Shown in pieces: positions 1 to 9,761 of a DNA stretch of 44,592 bases (positions within the stretch are counted from its first letter, which is position 1; each line of letters starts with the position of its first letter). The stretch is from Rhodococcus sp. JCM 9791. Lineage in GTDB: Bacteria; Actinomycetota; Actinomycetes; Mycobacteriales; Mycobacteriaceae. The notes under the pieces are model-generated. The model did no database searches and had not been told where the DNA came from. It was given only the letters and a program-made list of their open reading frames with translations. The DNA lies in assembly GCA_001312645.1 (NCBI GenBank), contig BBEG01000008.1:1-44592 (forward strand), read 5' to 3'. The position numbers were made by a program, and so were the translations under genes.

Positions 1-2
1 CC

Positions 3-812
3 CTCGCGCTCTCCGCCGCGGGCGCCGATCTGGTGATCAACGCGCGGAGCGCGCGGATCGACGATGTCGCGGCCGAGATCCGCGATGCGGGTGGACGCGT
101 GGTGACGTACGTCGGTGATATCGGCGAACAGGCCACCGCAGACCGGCTCGTCGCACTTGCGGTGGCCGAGTTCGGCGGACTCGACATTCTCGTGAACAAC
201 GCCGGAATCATCCGGGACCGCATGGTGTTCAACATGTCTGCGGAAGAATGGGACGATGTCGTCCGCGTAAATCTGCGCGGCACGTTTCTCACCACCCGCG
301 CCGCGACCCACCATTGGCGGCGTCGTGCCGAGGAGACCGGGAATCCGGTATATGCCCGAATCGTGAACACGTCATCGGAGGCATACGCGACGGGCCCGCC
401 CGGCGCAGCGAACTATGCGGCGTCGAAGGCGGGGGTCGTCGCGCTCACGATGTCGACGGCGCGAGGCTGCGGACGGTTCGGTGTGCGCGTCAACGCACTG
501 TGCCCCCGTGCCCGGACCGCGATGACCGACGGCGTGTTCGACCCCGAGCCGCTGTCCGGAGACGACCCACTGTCGGTCGAACATGTGACCCCGCTTGTCG
601 TCTACCTCGCATCACCTGCGGCCGAGCAGATCACCGGGCAGGTCCTGGTGGTGTACGGCGACCGGATCGATGTGATGTCGGCCCCCACGGTGCAGACCCA
701 CCTGACGTCGGCGTCGCGGTGGGAGCAGGAGGAACTGCACGAGGTTCTAGGCGGCCATCTTGCTCCGTCCTCGGCGGTGCAGGGCGACGAGGCAACTAGA
801 ATGCCGTCGTGA
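3..812 (+). CDS. SDR-family NAD(P)-dependent oxidoreductase, 5' end missing
   Basis: Classical short-chain dehydrogenase that should interconvert an alcohol or hydroxyacyl group and a ketone using NAD(P). The frame is already open at base 3 (LALSAAGADLVINARS), so the true start and the glycine-rich Rossmann loop lie outside the window. Visible hallmarks are the NNAG motif (DILVNNAG near base 200), the catalytic serine in VNTSSEA and the YxxxK pair in NYAASKAG, followed by VRVNALCP. It resembles FabG/3-hydroxyacyl-CoA dehydrogenase types; the substrate cannot be read. Its stop overlaps the next start (GTGA at 809-812), so it is co-transcribed with the TetR gene. The acyl-CoA synthetase downstream suggests a role in fatty or side-chain acid oxidation. 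Confidence 0.85.
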   Translation, partial: LALSAAGADLVINARSARIDDVAAEIRDAGGRVVTYVGDIGEQATADRLVALAVAEFGGLDILVNNAGIIRDRMVFNMSAEEWDDVVRVNLRGTFLTTRAATHHWRRRAEETGNPVYARIVNTSSEAYATGPPGAANYAASKAGVVALTMSTARGCGRFGVRVNALCPRARTAMTDGVFDPEPLSGDDPLSVEHVTPLVVYLASPAAEQITGQVLVVYGDRIDVMSAPTVQTHLTSASRWEQEELHEVLGGHLAPSSAVQGDEATRMPS

Positions 813-1424
813 CCGACTCCTTGGCCGTGCCGATGAGCCCCGACGACATGACCGACGGGCAGCGTCGCGTCGGCGTCAGCTCACCACCGCGGTGATCGAG
901 ATGCTCGCCGAGACCGGTCCGGACGGCATCCAGATGCGTGAGGTCTCGGAGCGTTCCGGGGTGGCGATGGGCACTCTGTACCGATATTTCCCGGCCAAGC
1001 AACACCTCCTCGCTGCCGCGATGGTCGCCTGGAACGATATCCTCGCCGACCGGCTCGCGGCGGAACGCGAGTCGAGGGGGAGCCGAGCCCACGGCTCCGT
1101 CCTCGACCGCGTGATCGACCTCTACACACGGCAGATGAAGCATTTCAGCGAGGTCCCCACTTCGCGCGACTCGAGGTCGAGCTGCAGACCTCCGGCGATC
1201 CCTATGTCCGGGACACGCTCGACGAGCGTTCTGCTGCCAACCGCACAGCCTTGTTCGAGCTGATGGACGGTGTTCCCGCCGAACGTGCTCGGCTCGCCTC
1301 GCTTGCGATCGGCAGCACGATGCTCAACTCATTGATCTTGTGGACCACCGGAAGAATCGCGTTTCCGGAGGCATTGCGAAACGTCCAGGATGTGACGCGG
1401 CTGGTGCTTGCGGAGTACGCGTGA
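809..1424 (+). CDS. TetR-family regulator, KstR-like (frame broken twice)
   Basis: DNA-binding repressor. The N-terminal helix-turn-helix is clear (MREVSERSGVAMGTLYRYFP, near bases 936-995) and closely resembles KstR, the mycobacterial/rhodococcal steroid-catabolism repressor; the C-terminal part (LILWTTGRIAFPEALRNV) also fits that subfamily. I chose the GTG at 809 because it gives the 4-base overlap with the SDR stop. The frame breaks near 865 (RRRRRQ run) and again near 1158 in a C run; each break needs one lost base, and the protein continues to the TGA at 1422-1424. About 205 residues, a normal TetR length. It probably controls this SDR/acyl-CoA synthetase cluster, with an acyl-CoA ligand plausible by analogy with KstR. 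Both points are inference. Confidence 0.8.
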
Positions 1425-1608
1425 GGCGATGAGCGTCCCTTCAGGGCATCGACCCCGCGCCGGGTGCCGATCAGTGAGACTTGCGACACAAAGGCCCTCT
1501 TCTCTCGGTATCAAGGAGACGTTGCGGACATCGACGGTGTCCGCACAATCCTCAGATGCTCGGCTGTGCCTGGCCGGATCCAGTGCTCCGCCAGGGAAGG
1601 AGTAGTGG

Positions 1609-3279
1609 ATGCCCGATCTTCATGGTGTGTCCGACGTGCGCGCGGACGCCATCGCGCGACTGACGGCGCGGGACACGCCCTTCGAGATCGTCGACGAGCA
1701 GGTCCGTGGAATCACGATGCCGGTGCTCCGCAACAGGCACCGGTCGCTGAACGCGCTGCTCGCGGAGTCCGCGCGCTACGGCGATGCCGAATACCTGGTC
1801 TGCGGCGACCTCAGGTTGACCTTCACCGAACATCTGGCGCGTGTCGCGTCGCTCGCATACGAGTTGCGGACGCGATACGGCGTGGAACAGGGCGACCGGG
1901 TGGCGATTCTCTCCGCCAACAATGCCGAATGGATCATGTCCTTCTGGGCTGCGACGGCGCTCGGCGCAATCACGGTGGGAATGAACTCGCTGTGGTCCGC
2001 CCGGGAGATCCGATACGGCATGGAACTGGCCGCTCCGAAGGTGGTCATTGCCGACCGCCGGAGACGGGACTTGCTGGGTTCCGTCGATGCTGCAGTGCTC
2101 TCGATCGAAGACGACGTGCCGGTAATGGGGTCTGCCCACCCCGGTGCGGATCTACCCGAGGTGCAGATCGACGAGGACGATCCCGCGGTCATCCTGTTCA
2201 CCAGCGGAACCACGGGCCGCGCCAAGGGTGCCACTCACTCGCACCGGAACATGGTTGCGGCCGTCGACTTCCATCGATTCAACGATGCGCTTGCGGCCGA
2301 ACTCGGCCAGGCGCCGAATGCGCGCCGGTTCCTGCTCGCTACACCGCTGTTCCACATTGCGGCACTGCATAATCTGGCGGTACCGCGCCTTGCGTTCGGT
2401 GACACCGCGGTGATCAGCACCGGCCGATTCGATATCGAGTGTGTGTTGCGGCTGATCGAGCGGGAACGTCTCACCAACTGGGGCGCGGTACCGACGATGT
2501 TGACCCGGCTGCTCGAGCACGGCGATCTCTCCCGTTACGATCTGTCGTCGCTGCGCGCTGTCTCGATCAGCTCCGCACCGTCCTCGGAAGCGTTCAGAGC
2601 GCGGCTGCGGGAAATCCTTCCGGCGGCGGAACGGTCGCTCGGTACCAGTTATGGACTGACCGAATCCTCCTCTGCCGCAACGCTGGCGACGGTGGCCGAT
2701 CTTGCCGGGCGTCCCGATACCGTCGGACGGCCGGTGCTCACGACTCGTGTCGAGATCCGGGACGAGGCCGGAGATCCGGTCGAGGACGGCGTCGAGGGCG
2801 AAATCTACTTGCGTGGCCCACTGATCATGCTCGGCTACTGGAACAATCCGGAGGCGACGGCCGCAGCTATCGACGAGTCCGGTTGGATGCGCACCGGCGA
2901 CCTCGGCACGATGGAGGATGGATACCTCCGAATCAGCAGTCGGCGTTCGGATCTGATTCTCCGCGGCGGCGAGAACGTCTATCCGGCAGAGGTCGAGGCG
3001 GTTCTCGGGGAGCACCCGGCGGTGCGTGAGTGCATTGTTCTCGGAGTCGATCACGACGAGTACGGCGAGGAGGTCTGCGCGGTGGTCGTCGTGTCTCCGG
3101 GTGAGGGATTGACGGAATCGGAAGTCTCCGGCTTCGTTGCCGAACGTATCGCTCGCTACAAGGTGCCGACGCGGTGGATCTTCCGGACCGAGGACTTGCC
3201 GCGCAATGCGACGGGCAAGGTCAAGCAGGTCGATGTCCGGGCAGAGTTGCCGCGTTGGACGGTCATCGAAAGCAACTGA
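1609..3279 (+). CDS. Acyl-CoA synthetase (AMP-dependent ligase, FadD type)
   Basis: Activates a carboxylic acid to its CoA thioester through an acyl-adenylate. At 556 residues it has the full ANL-superfamily set: the P-loop FTSGTTGRAKG (residues 197-207), YGLTES, the GWMRTGDLG aspartate, the hinge region RRSDLILRGGENVYP, and the C-terminal catalytic lysine in NATGKVK (about K537). The ATG at 1609 is preceded by GGAAGGAG. It is intact, one of the few long genes here without a frame break. Chain-length class cannot be decided; it looks like the medium/long-chain or side-chain FadD group. It lies between the SDR/TetR pair and the peptide-type importer, so it may activate the acid left after an imported compound is processed. 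Confidence 0.9.
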   Translation: MPDLHGVSDVRADAIARLTARDTPFEIVDEQVRGITMPVLRNRHRSLNALLAESARYGDAEYLVCGDLRLTFTEHLARVASLAYELRTRYGVEQGDRVAILSANNAEWIMSFWAATALGAITVGMNSLWSAREIRYGMELAAPKVVIADRRRRDLLGSVDAAVLSIEDDVPVMGSAHPGADLPEVQIDEDDPAVILFTSGTTGRAKGATHSHRNMVAAVDFHRFNDALAAELGQAPNARRFLLATPLFHIAALHNLAVPRLAFGDTAVISTGRFDIECVLRLIERERLTNWGAVPTMLTRLLEHGDLSRYDLSSLRAVSISSAPSSEAFRARLREILPAAERSLGTSYGLTESSSAATLATVADLAGRPDTVGRPVLTTRVEIRDEAGDPVEDGVEGEIYLRGPLIMLGYWNNPEATAAAIDESGWMRTGDLGTMEDGYLRISSRRSDLILRGGENVYPAEVEAVLGEHPAVRECIVLGVDHDEYGEEVCAVVVVSPGEGLTESEVSGFVAERIARYKVPTRWIFRTEDLPRNATGKVKQVDVRAELPRWTVIESN

Positions 3280-3394
3280 AAATACACAGTATTGGCGGAT
3301 GCGCAGGCCTGGTCTGCGTGTCCGCTCAGTGCTGCCCGCCGGGCCGATGCCTGCGCTCGTGGGATGCGGCCGGGCGCCGACACGACGGCGGTGT

Positions 3395-3417
3395 GATCTC
3401 TTGCCAAGCAAGTGATC
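3395..3417. promoter_or_regulatory. 23-bp palindrome upstream of the importer operon (putative operator)
   Basis: GATCTCTTGC-CAA-GCAAGTGATC: two 10-base arms, one mismatched pair, 3-base spacer. It lies about 170 bases before the lipoprotein start in the 305-base non-coding gap 3280-3584, which holds nothing else I recognise. The octamer CCAAGCAA inside it recurs in the perfect palindrome upstream of the IclR gene (9741-9756). I infer that the IclR protein binds here and controls the importer. Confidence 0.55.
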
Positions 3418-3584
3418 GGTGTTACAGTCATCACAGCGAACGGGTTCGCTGGATGGTCTGTGCTGCTTGGGTTTCGAGTCCGAGGATTCCGCTCGTCGGT
3501 CGAGTGACTCGCCCTCCCCGCTCCTTCCGTGCAGAGAGTTCCTGTGCTCGATCACTGGTTCGCGGGTATCTGAGAGGACACAAT

Positions 3585-5148
3585 ATGAGGAACAACTGTT
3601 CGTAAGTCACGCTTGATGGCTGTCTCTGCCGTGGGCTCCCTGGCGCTGGTGGCGTGTGGCGGCGGGGGTGTGTCCTCGACGACGGCCGGCGGGCCCACGG
3701 GTGAGCTCGACAGCGCTGCCGTCCTGCGTGTCACCGCAAGTGCACCTACACGCAATCTCGACCCGTATCTGCAGACCAGCTACGGCGGATGGGGTTACAT
3801 CACACCGGTGTTCGACCGTTTGACGGTGGTCGACGGTGACGGCGCACTTAAGCCCGCGCTTGCGGAATCCTGGGAATTCGCACCGGACGGCACCTATCTC
3901 GAACTGAGGCTGCGCAAGGACGTCACCTTCCACGACGGCACACCCTTCGATGCCGCTGCAGTGGCTGCGAACATCGATCGCGGAAAGACCATGGAAGGCA
4001 GTACAGTCACCGCTGCTCTGAGTGATATCACGGGCGTCGAAGCAGTGGATGACCACACGGTTCGTCTGATGCTCGTGCCGGGGACCGGGGTGGAACTGCC
4101 GGGTGTGTTCACCACGAACGTGGGAATGATGGTCAGCCCGAGGGCGATCGAATCCGGAGCGGACCTACGCAACGATCCCGGCACGAGCGGCTCGGGCGCA
4201 TTCCTCGTCCGCGAGTACATTCCGGAAGAGTCGCTGTCGCTGACCCGCGCGGAGGGGACGAACTGGGATCCCGAGGCGGGCAAGGTCCAGGCGATCGAAT
4301 ACGAGGCGATCTCGGACGCGAGCACCCGAATGAACGGCATCAAGACGGGCGCAACGGACTTGACGTGGGTCAGCTCCGCCAACGAGGTGGTCGAAGCTCA
4401 GGGACTGGGACAGTCCGGAGCGTTCGACGTCGACGAAGTTCGGTTCCGGAATGTTCTCGGGCTGTACATGCGTGCGCAGGGCGATCTCGCGAAACCCGAG
4501 GTTCGTCAGGCGGTGGCAACAGCGATCGATCCGGAAGCGATCAACGCCCTGTTCTCGGGTACGTGCACACCGAGCCGTCAGTTGTATCCGGCCGGAAGCT
4601 GGTCCGTGGACGAGTCGTACGTATACCCGTACACCTACGACGTGGACAAGGCCAGGTCCCTCGTGGAATCGGCTGGCGGTGCCCAGATCACACTGACATT
4701 CGCCGCGGGCACCAACACCGAGAAATCTGCGAATGTCCTCCAGTCTGCTCTCACCGACGCGGGGATCACTGCCGAACTCGATCCGGTCCCGAACGTGCAG
4801 AACGAGCCGCGATACATCGCGGGCGACTTCCAGTCGATGGTCGCGAACAGCTTCAGCCCCAAGGTCGATCCCGCGGAGACGGTCAACACCTTCGTCACAG
4901 GACCGTACGACTTGTCGAACGGCAACGCGGAGATCGAGGATCTCGCCACCAAGGCAGCAGATCCTGCGCTTTCCGAGGAGGAACGAGCAGCGCTGTACCA
5001 GCAGATCTGGGACCTGACCTTGCAAGAAGCGATGTTCGTGCCGATCTGCAACCAGACCAACGCCTCGGTATCCAACGGCAAGGTCACCGGCCTCGACGAC
5101 ATGCGTGGGTGGATCTCGGCATCTTCGATGTGCGTCACGTCGGAATGA
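3585..5148 (+). CDS. Family 5 extracellular solute-binding lipoprotein (DppA/OppA type)
   Basis: Lipid-anchored receptor of a peptide/opine/nickel-type ABC importer; it captures the substrate outside the membrane. The ATG at 3585 follows a GAGAGGA ribosome site and gives MRNNCS, then the frame breaks near 3603; it resumes with a hydrophobic stretch ending in the lipobox LALVAC followed by a glycine-rich linker. The mature part (from about 3660) is a full SBP_bac_5 domain: an N-terminal NLDPYLQT segment, the LAESWEFAPDGTYLELRLRK stretch and the FHDGTPFDAAAV signature. From the ATG at 3616 the frame is continuous to the stop at 5146-5148. First gene of a five-gene operon. Substrate unknown; the organosulfur genes downstream make a sulfated or sulfonated compound a reasonable guess. 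Confidence 0.88.
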
Positions 5149-5191
5149 CCGGATAGCCGGCCCGGGCAACGACATACGGGAAGGTTGGACG

Positions 5192-6132
5192 ATGCTGTTG
5201 TACGCTGGGCGACGATTGCTGGCGGCGATTCCGCTGCTGCTGATCGTGCCGTTGCTGATATTTCTGTTGATCGACCTGGCGCCGGGGGATCCCGCGGTGA
5301 TCCTCGCGGGCGAGGACCCGAGCCCGGAACGGCTCGAAGAGCTGCGGGCCACGCTGAATCTGGACCAGAACGTGTTCGTCCGATATCTGGACTGGGTCTG
5401 GGGAGTGCTCCAGGGCGACCTCGGAACCTCGCTCCTGTCCGATCAGGCGGTAGGCGATCTCCTGCTGCGGCGCATGGCGACGACGCTGTCGCTGGTGGCG
5501 TTCGCGATGGTCCTTGCGGTCGTGATCGGTGTCGTACTCGGAGTGGTGGCGTCGCTGCGTCCCGGTGGGCTTCTCGATCGGGGGATCAACGTCGTGGCGT
5601 CCGTCGCGATCGCGATTCCCGCATTCTGGTTCGGGCTCGTCCTGGTCTCGGTGTTCGCGGTGTCGAATCAGATCTTCCCTGCCTTCGGGTACGTGCCGCT
5701 CTCGGAGGGTGTCGTGCCGTGGTTCCAGCACCTCGTGCTGCCGGGCGTGGCGTTGGCCCTGCTGCCCGCGGCCGAGGTGACGGTGCAGTTGCGGTCGGCC
5801 CTCGGGCAGGTGATGAACAGCGATTACATCCTCAATGCCAAAGCGCGTGGCTCGGGTCTGCAAGTGTCGTCCTGAAACATGGACTGAAGAACGCATGTAT
5901 CCCGGTCGTTACGGTGCTCGGCTTCCGTGTCGCGGAGGTGCTCGGTGGTGCGGTGACGATCGAGATCATCTACAGCATGCCGGGCATGGGAAGCCTGGCG
6001 GTCAACAGCGTGCAGAACCACGACGTTCCTGTGTTGCTCGGATTCGTCCTGTTCACCACCTGCGTGGTCGTTGTCGTCAATCTGCTCGTCGACGTCTCGT
6101 ACGGCTATTTCAACCCGAAGGTGCGCGCATGA
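5192..6132 (+). CDS. ABC importer permease, DppB type (frame broken once)
   Basis: Membrane subunit of the peptide/opine-type importer. It starts at the ATG 5192 (MLLYAGRRLLAAIPLLLIVP, a typical DppB N terminus with the first membrane helix), has the LAPGDPA motif and the GDLGTSLL segment, and continues with five further helices. The frame breaks at about 5860, in the cytoplasmic EAA-type coupling loop (NAKARGSG then SASVVLKHGLKNA), which needs one missing base; the second half carries IPVVTVLGFRVAEVLGGAV and ends at 6132. About 313 residues, normal for the family. Its stop overlaps the next start by four bases (ATGA). Confidence 0.87.
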
Positions 6133-7016
6133 CATCGACACTGTCCGACACGGTGAACGTCGAGAACGCTGCCGGAATCGGCAGTCGTGTCACCGGATTC
6201 CTGCGACGGCGCCCGGGGACCGCGATCGCCGGTGCATTCGTGCTGCTGTTGATCGTGATGGCAGTCTTCGCTCCGATGATCGCGCCGTACGACCCGTACG
6301 CACAGGAGGTGGTCGACCGCCTGCAGCCGCCGTCGTCGGCGCACTGGCTGGGCACCGACGACTACGGGCGGGACGTGCTCAGCCGGCTGATCTACGGAGC
6401 CCGTATCTCGTTGCAGGCGTCGGTGCAGGCCGTCGCTCTCGCACTTGTACTCGGCCTGCCGCTGGGCGTGATCGCCGGTTACCGTGGCAGCTGGGTGGAT
6501 TCCGTGCTCACCCGCATCATGGATGCGTTGATGAGTGCTCCGTCGCTCGTTCTGGCGATCACCATCGTCGCTGTCCTCGGCACGGGAATCACCAACGCCA
6601 TGCTGGCGGTGGGCCTGGTGATGGCGCCACGGTTCTTCCGGGTGGCCAGGGCAACGACGATGGACGTGCGCGGCGACACCTATATCGAGGCATCGATTGC
6701 GTTGGGATGCAGTACCTTCCGTGTCATCGGACGGCACATCCTTCCCAACGTGATGCCCCCTGTCGTGCTGGTGATCTCCGTGTCGCTCGGGACCGCGGTG
6801 GCAGCCGAGGCCAGCTTGAGCTTCCTGGGGCTCGGCGCAGCGCCTCCCGCCGCGAGCTGGGGGGCGATGCTCAGCACCGCTGCATCGAACATGCAGCTGG
6901 CTCCCCATCTGGTGTGGCCGCCCGGGGTGATGATCTTTCTGACCGTGCTGGCGTTCACCTACCTCGGTGACGGTGTTCGCCGGGCGCTGACGAGGAGTCG
7001 TAATGGCAGCAACTGA
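6129..7016 (+). CDS. ABC importer permease, DppC type
   Basis: Second membrane subunit, 295 residues, intact. The N terminus has the OppC_N segment with a helix near residues 30-50 followed by IAPYDPYAQE, and the family signature HWLGTDDYGRDVLSRLIYG. The coupling loop DTYIEASIALGCSTFRVIGR and the LSFLGLGAAPPAASWG block near the C terminus are typical DppC features. The start overlaps the previous stop (ATGA at 6129-6132), and its own end overlaps the ATPase start by 14 bases, so subunits are translationally coupled. Confidence 0.92.
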   Translation: MTSTLSDTVNVENAAGIGSRVTGFLRRRPGTAIAGAFVLLLIVMAVFAPMIAPYDPYAQEVVDRLQPPSSAHWLGTDDYGRDVLSRLIYGARISLQASVQAVALALVLGLPLGVIAGYRGSWVDSVLTRIMDALMSAPSLVLAITIVAVLGTGITNAMLAVGLVMAPRFFRVARATTMDVRGDTYIEASIALGCSTFRVIGRHILPNVMPPVVLVISVSLGTAVAAEASLSFLGLGAAPPAASWGAMLSTAASNMQLAPHLVWPPGVMIFLTVLAFTYLGDGVRRALTRSRNGSN

Positions 7017-8057
7017 CACTCTCACCCGACTCGAGAAGGTGCCACCGGGACGCGACTCGCCCCTGCTTCGAGTACGCGACCTGACGGTCCAGTTCCGCGC
7101 GGGTCGCAAGGAGTGGGTGACAGCCGTGCAGGACGTGTCGTTCGACGTGGCGGCCGGGGAATCGGTTGCCCTTGTCGGCGAGTCCGGTTCCGGAAAAACC
7201 GTCTCGTCGCTCGCTGTGATGGGTCTGACGGGGGACACCGGAGGCAGGGTCTCGCACGGCAGCGTCGAATTCGACGGGCGCGATCTGGTGGCGGGCACGC
7301 CGGCGCAGTGGCGGGCACTGCGCGGGACAGGGATGGGCATGATCTTCCAGCAGCCCATCCGCAGTCTCAATCCCGCGTATACCGTCGCGATCAGATCGCC
7401 GAATCAGTCCGTAAGCACCTCGGTCTCGACCGCAAGGCTGCGATGGCACGCGCAGTGGAAATGCTCGAGCTGGTGCAGATTCCACGTGCAGCCGAGCGAG
7501 TGCGCGAGTATCCGCACGCATTCAGTGGCGGCATGTGCCAGCGGGTGATGATCGCGATGGTCATGGCCTGCAACCCGCGCCTGCTCATCGCGGACGAGCC
7601 GACCACCGCGTTGGACGTGACCGTGCAGAAGACGATCCTGCAGTTGCTGCGGGATCTGCAGGAGCAGACCGGGGTTGCGCTGTTGTTCGTCACCCACGAT
7701 CTGGGCGTCGTGGCCGAACTGTGTGAGCGCGTCGTGGTCATGTATGCGGGGGAGGTGATCGAGGACGGCACGGTCGACGATGTGTTCTCGGTCCCGCAGC
7801 ACCCGTACACGTCGGGCCTGTTGTCGTCGATCCCGCGTCCCGGGATGAGCTCCGACCGGAGGCTAGCAGCGATCCCGGGGCGCATCCCCGCGGCGGGGGA
7901 ATGGCCTTCCGGTTGCCACTTCCACAATCGCTGTCCCCATGCCCGGACGGGACTTTGTGACAACACCCATCCGGTGCTGGTTGAGACCACGTCCGGTCGT
8001 TCCGCTCGTTGTCTGCGCGTGACGGATCTGGAACTGCAAGGAGTGACGGGGGCATGA
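7003..8057 (+). CDS. ABC importer ATPase, DppD type (frame broken once)
   Basis: ATP-hydrolysing subunit. Walker A (GESGSGKT) is near base 7180, the ABC signature region is FSGGMCQR, Walker B is LLIADEPTTALD and the switch histidine is in FVTHD. The C terminus has the oligopeptide-transporter extension with cysteines (CHFHNRCPHARTGLC), which in this family binds an Fe-S cluster. The frame breaks near 7388 just after SLNPAYTVA; one lost base restores QIAESVRKHLGL. About 351 residues, normal for DppD. The end overlaps the next start by four bases. Confidence 0.88.
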
Positions 8058-8860
8058 GCCTGCTCGAAGTAGCCAACCTGACCAAGTCGTTCCCGACCGG
8101 ACGCAGCCTGCTGGGGCGCCGCACCGGATGGACGCATGCCGTGCGCGATGTGTCGTTCACTCTCGACGCGGGCGAGTGCCTTGCTGTCGTCGGTGAATCC
8201 GGCGCGGGTAAATCCACTGTGGGACGCATGGTGCTCCGCTTGATAGAGCCGGACTCGGGCACTGTCCTGTTCGATGGTGAAGACGTGCTGGCGGCGAAAC
8301 CTGCACGGCTACGCGAGATGCGGCGCAGTATGCAGATGATCTTCCAGGATCCGCACAGTTCACTCGATCCGCGGATGACAGTACTCGACGCGGTCGTCGA
8401 GCCGCTGATCGTGCATACCGACATGGACCGGGCGGCCCGCGGGCGTCGTGCCGAGGAACTGCTCGACAAGGTCGGTATCGGGTCGCGCTATCTGGGCCGC
8501 TATCCGGCAGAACTGTCGGGTGGCCAGCTCCAGCGGGTCGCGATTGCGCGTGCGTTGACTCTCGAGCCGGACATGATCGTATGTGACGAGCCGGTCGCCG
8601 CTCTCGACGTGTCGGTACGCGCCCAAGTTCTCAATCTGCTCCGCGATCTGCAGGAAGAACTCGGCCTCGCCTATCTGTTCGTGTGCCACGATCTTGCCCT
8701 CATCGAGGTCATTGCAGATCGTGTGCTGGTGATGAAATCGGGCACCGTAGTCGAATCGGGTGCCGTCGATCAGATCTACAAGTCGCCCCGCGAGGAGTAC
8801 ACGCGGGAGCTGCTCGACGCGATTCCGGTGCCCGTCCCGAGGGCCGCGCGACAACCATGA
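8054..8860 (+). CDS. ABC importer ATPase, DppF type
   Basis: Second ATPase, 268 residues and intact. Walker A is GESGAGKST, the signature is LSGGQLQR, Walker B is MIVCDEPVAALD and the switch is VCHD. The ATG at 8054 overlaps the DppD stop. Shorter than many DppF proteins because it ends soon after LLDAIPVPVP, without the C-terminal cysteine extension present in the DppD partner. Last gene of the importer operon; 20 bases separate it from the convergent IclR gene. Confidence 0.9.
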   Translation: MSLLEVANLTKSFPTGRSLLGRRTGWTHAVRDVSFTLDAGECLAVVGESGAGKSTVGRMVLRLIEPDSGTVLFDGEDVLAAKPARLREMRRSMQMIFQDPHSSLDPRMTVLDAVVEPLIVHTDMDRAARGRRAEELLDKVGIGSRYLGRYPAELSGGQLQRVAIARALTLEPDMIVCDEPVAALDVSVRAQVLNLLRDLQEELGLAYLFVCHDLALIEVIADRVLVMKSGTVVESGAVDQIYKSPREEYTRELLDAIPVPVPRAARQP

Positions 8861-8880
8861 GTTTCTGTGTCGCGGAGTTC

Positions 8881-9714
8881 CTACGGTGCGGCGCGTACCT
8901 CCGCGCGAGGTGATCGCGCGGAGGTCTTCGGCTGCCGACGGTTCTCCCCCTGGTGGTGGAGCGCTCGCGAGATACGTCGAGTCGCGGACCAGACCAGTGG
9001 TGCGATGTTCGACAGCTCTACCGTGCCGACGCAGGAGACCGAGATTGCAGCTTCGATACCGTTGGGGCCGGTGATCGGCGCCGCAACAGAGCTGATGGCC
9101 ATATGGCATGCGCGACGGGGAATGACGTCGAGCCCGTGGCGCTGACGGATCCGGTTCAGCCTGTGGTGCAGGGCGTCCAGGTCGGAGCGGGAATGTACGC
9201 GGGGCCCTGCCGTCAGCAGTGCGTCGACCTGTTCGGGTTCGAGTCCGGCAAGGAGTACCCGACCGCTGATCGTGCTCTCGGCGGGTAGGTAGGTGGCGAC
9301 CTGGGAGGGGATGGCTGCGCTCGCGGCACCGCCGATCCGGTCGAGGAAGTATGTGGAGGCGCCCTCGAGGACTGTGAGGTGAACGACTCCGCGGGTGCTC
9401 GCGTGCAGGTCGTTCAGTATTCCCGATGCGGCTCCGCGTAGCCGCGAGTGGTCTTTGGTCCGGTTCATCGTGAACATTCGCGGACCCAGCCGGTAGCCGC
9501 GGGAGTGGTGCTCGATCCACCCTGTTCGATGAGCTGGGCAAGGAGCCGGAAGACGGTGGAACGCGGTAGACCCGTGATATCGGTGATCTCTTCGAGGTAC
9601 ATCCGATCGGGGCCGGAGGCGATTGCGTCGAGAATCAGGGTGAACCGTTCCACGACGCCTGGGCGCTGCCGGTGCTTTCGGTGCCGAACTCGATTCGCTT
9701 CGCATCAATGTCAT
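8881..9714 (-). CDS. IclR-family transcriptional regulator (frame broken twice)
   Basis: Winged-helix N-terminal domain (ERFTLILDAIASGPDRMYLE then ITGLPRSTVFRLLAQLIEQG) followed by the IclR effector-binding domain (LNDLHASTRGVVHLTVLEGA, ILAGLE-like core VLLAGLEPEQVDALL, and ISSVAAPITGPNGIEAAISV). The reading frame shifts twice: near 9663, where the change looks like +1 or a two-base loss, and near 9527 in a G run (one lost base). About 270 residues, normal for the family. It is convergent with the importer operon, and its promoter region has a perfect palindrome (9741-9756) sharing an octamer with the palindrome before the importer. It is therefore the likely local regulator of the importer. 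Confidence 0.83.
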   Translation of the reverse strand: MTLMRSESSSAPKAPAAPRRRGTVHPDSRRNRLRPRSDVPRRDHRYHGSTAFHRLPAPCPAHRTGWIEHHSRGYRLGPRMFTMNRTKDHSRLRGAASGILNDLHASTRGVVHLTVLEGASTYFLDRIGGAASAAIPSQVATYLPAESTISGRVLLAGLEPEQVDALLTAGPRVHSRSDLDALHHRLNRIRQRHGLDVIPRRACHMAISSVAAPITGPNGIEAAISVSCVGTVELSNIAPLVWSATRRISRALHHQGENRRQPKTSARSPRAEVRAAP

Positions 9715-9740
9715 TGAACGACCTCCTGTGCGGCACTATA

Positions 9741-9756
9741 CCAAGCAATTGCTTGG
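9741..9756. promoter_or_regulatory. Perfect 16-bp palindrome upstream of the IclR gene
   Basis: CCAAGCAATTGCTTGG is exactly self-complementary. It sits 27 bases upstream of the IclR start, between that gene and the end of the TetR gene. IclR proteins usually bind short palindromes and often autoregulate, so this is a good candidate operator. Its half-site CCAAGCAA also occurs at 3404-3411. Confidence 0.6.
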
Positions 9757-9761
9757 TAGTT

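Noticed and set aside
809-1424. Genuine pseudogenes in place of the broken genes
   Set aside because: The number and uniform sign of the breaks, their position in short homopolymers, and the lack of other decay (stops, deletions) point to sequence error.
2152-3555. Long minus-strand open frame of 467 residues antisense to the acyl-CoA synthetase
   Set aside because: It is a shadow of high GC content: biased Arg/Pro/Asp composition, no family motif, and the plus strand holds a full ANL-type gene.
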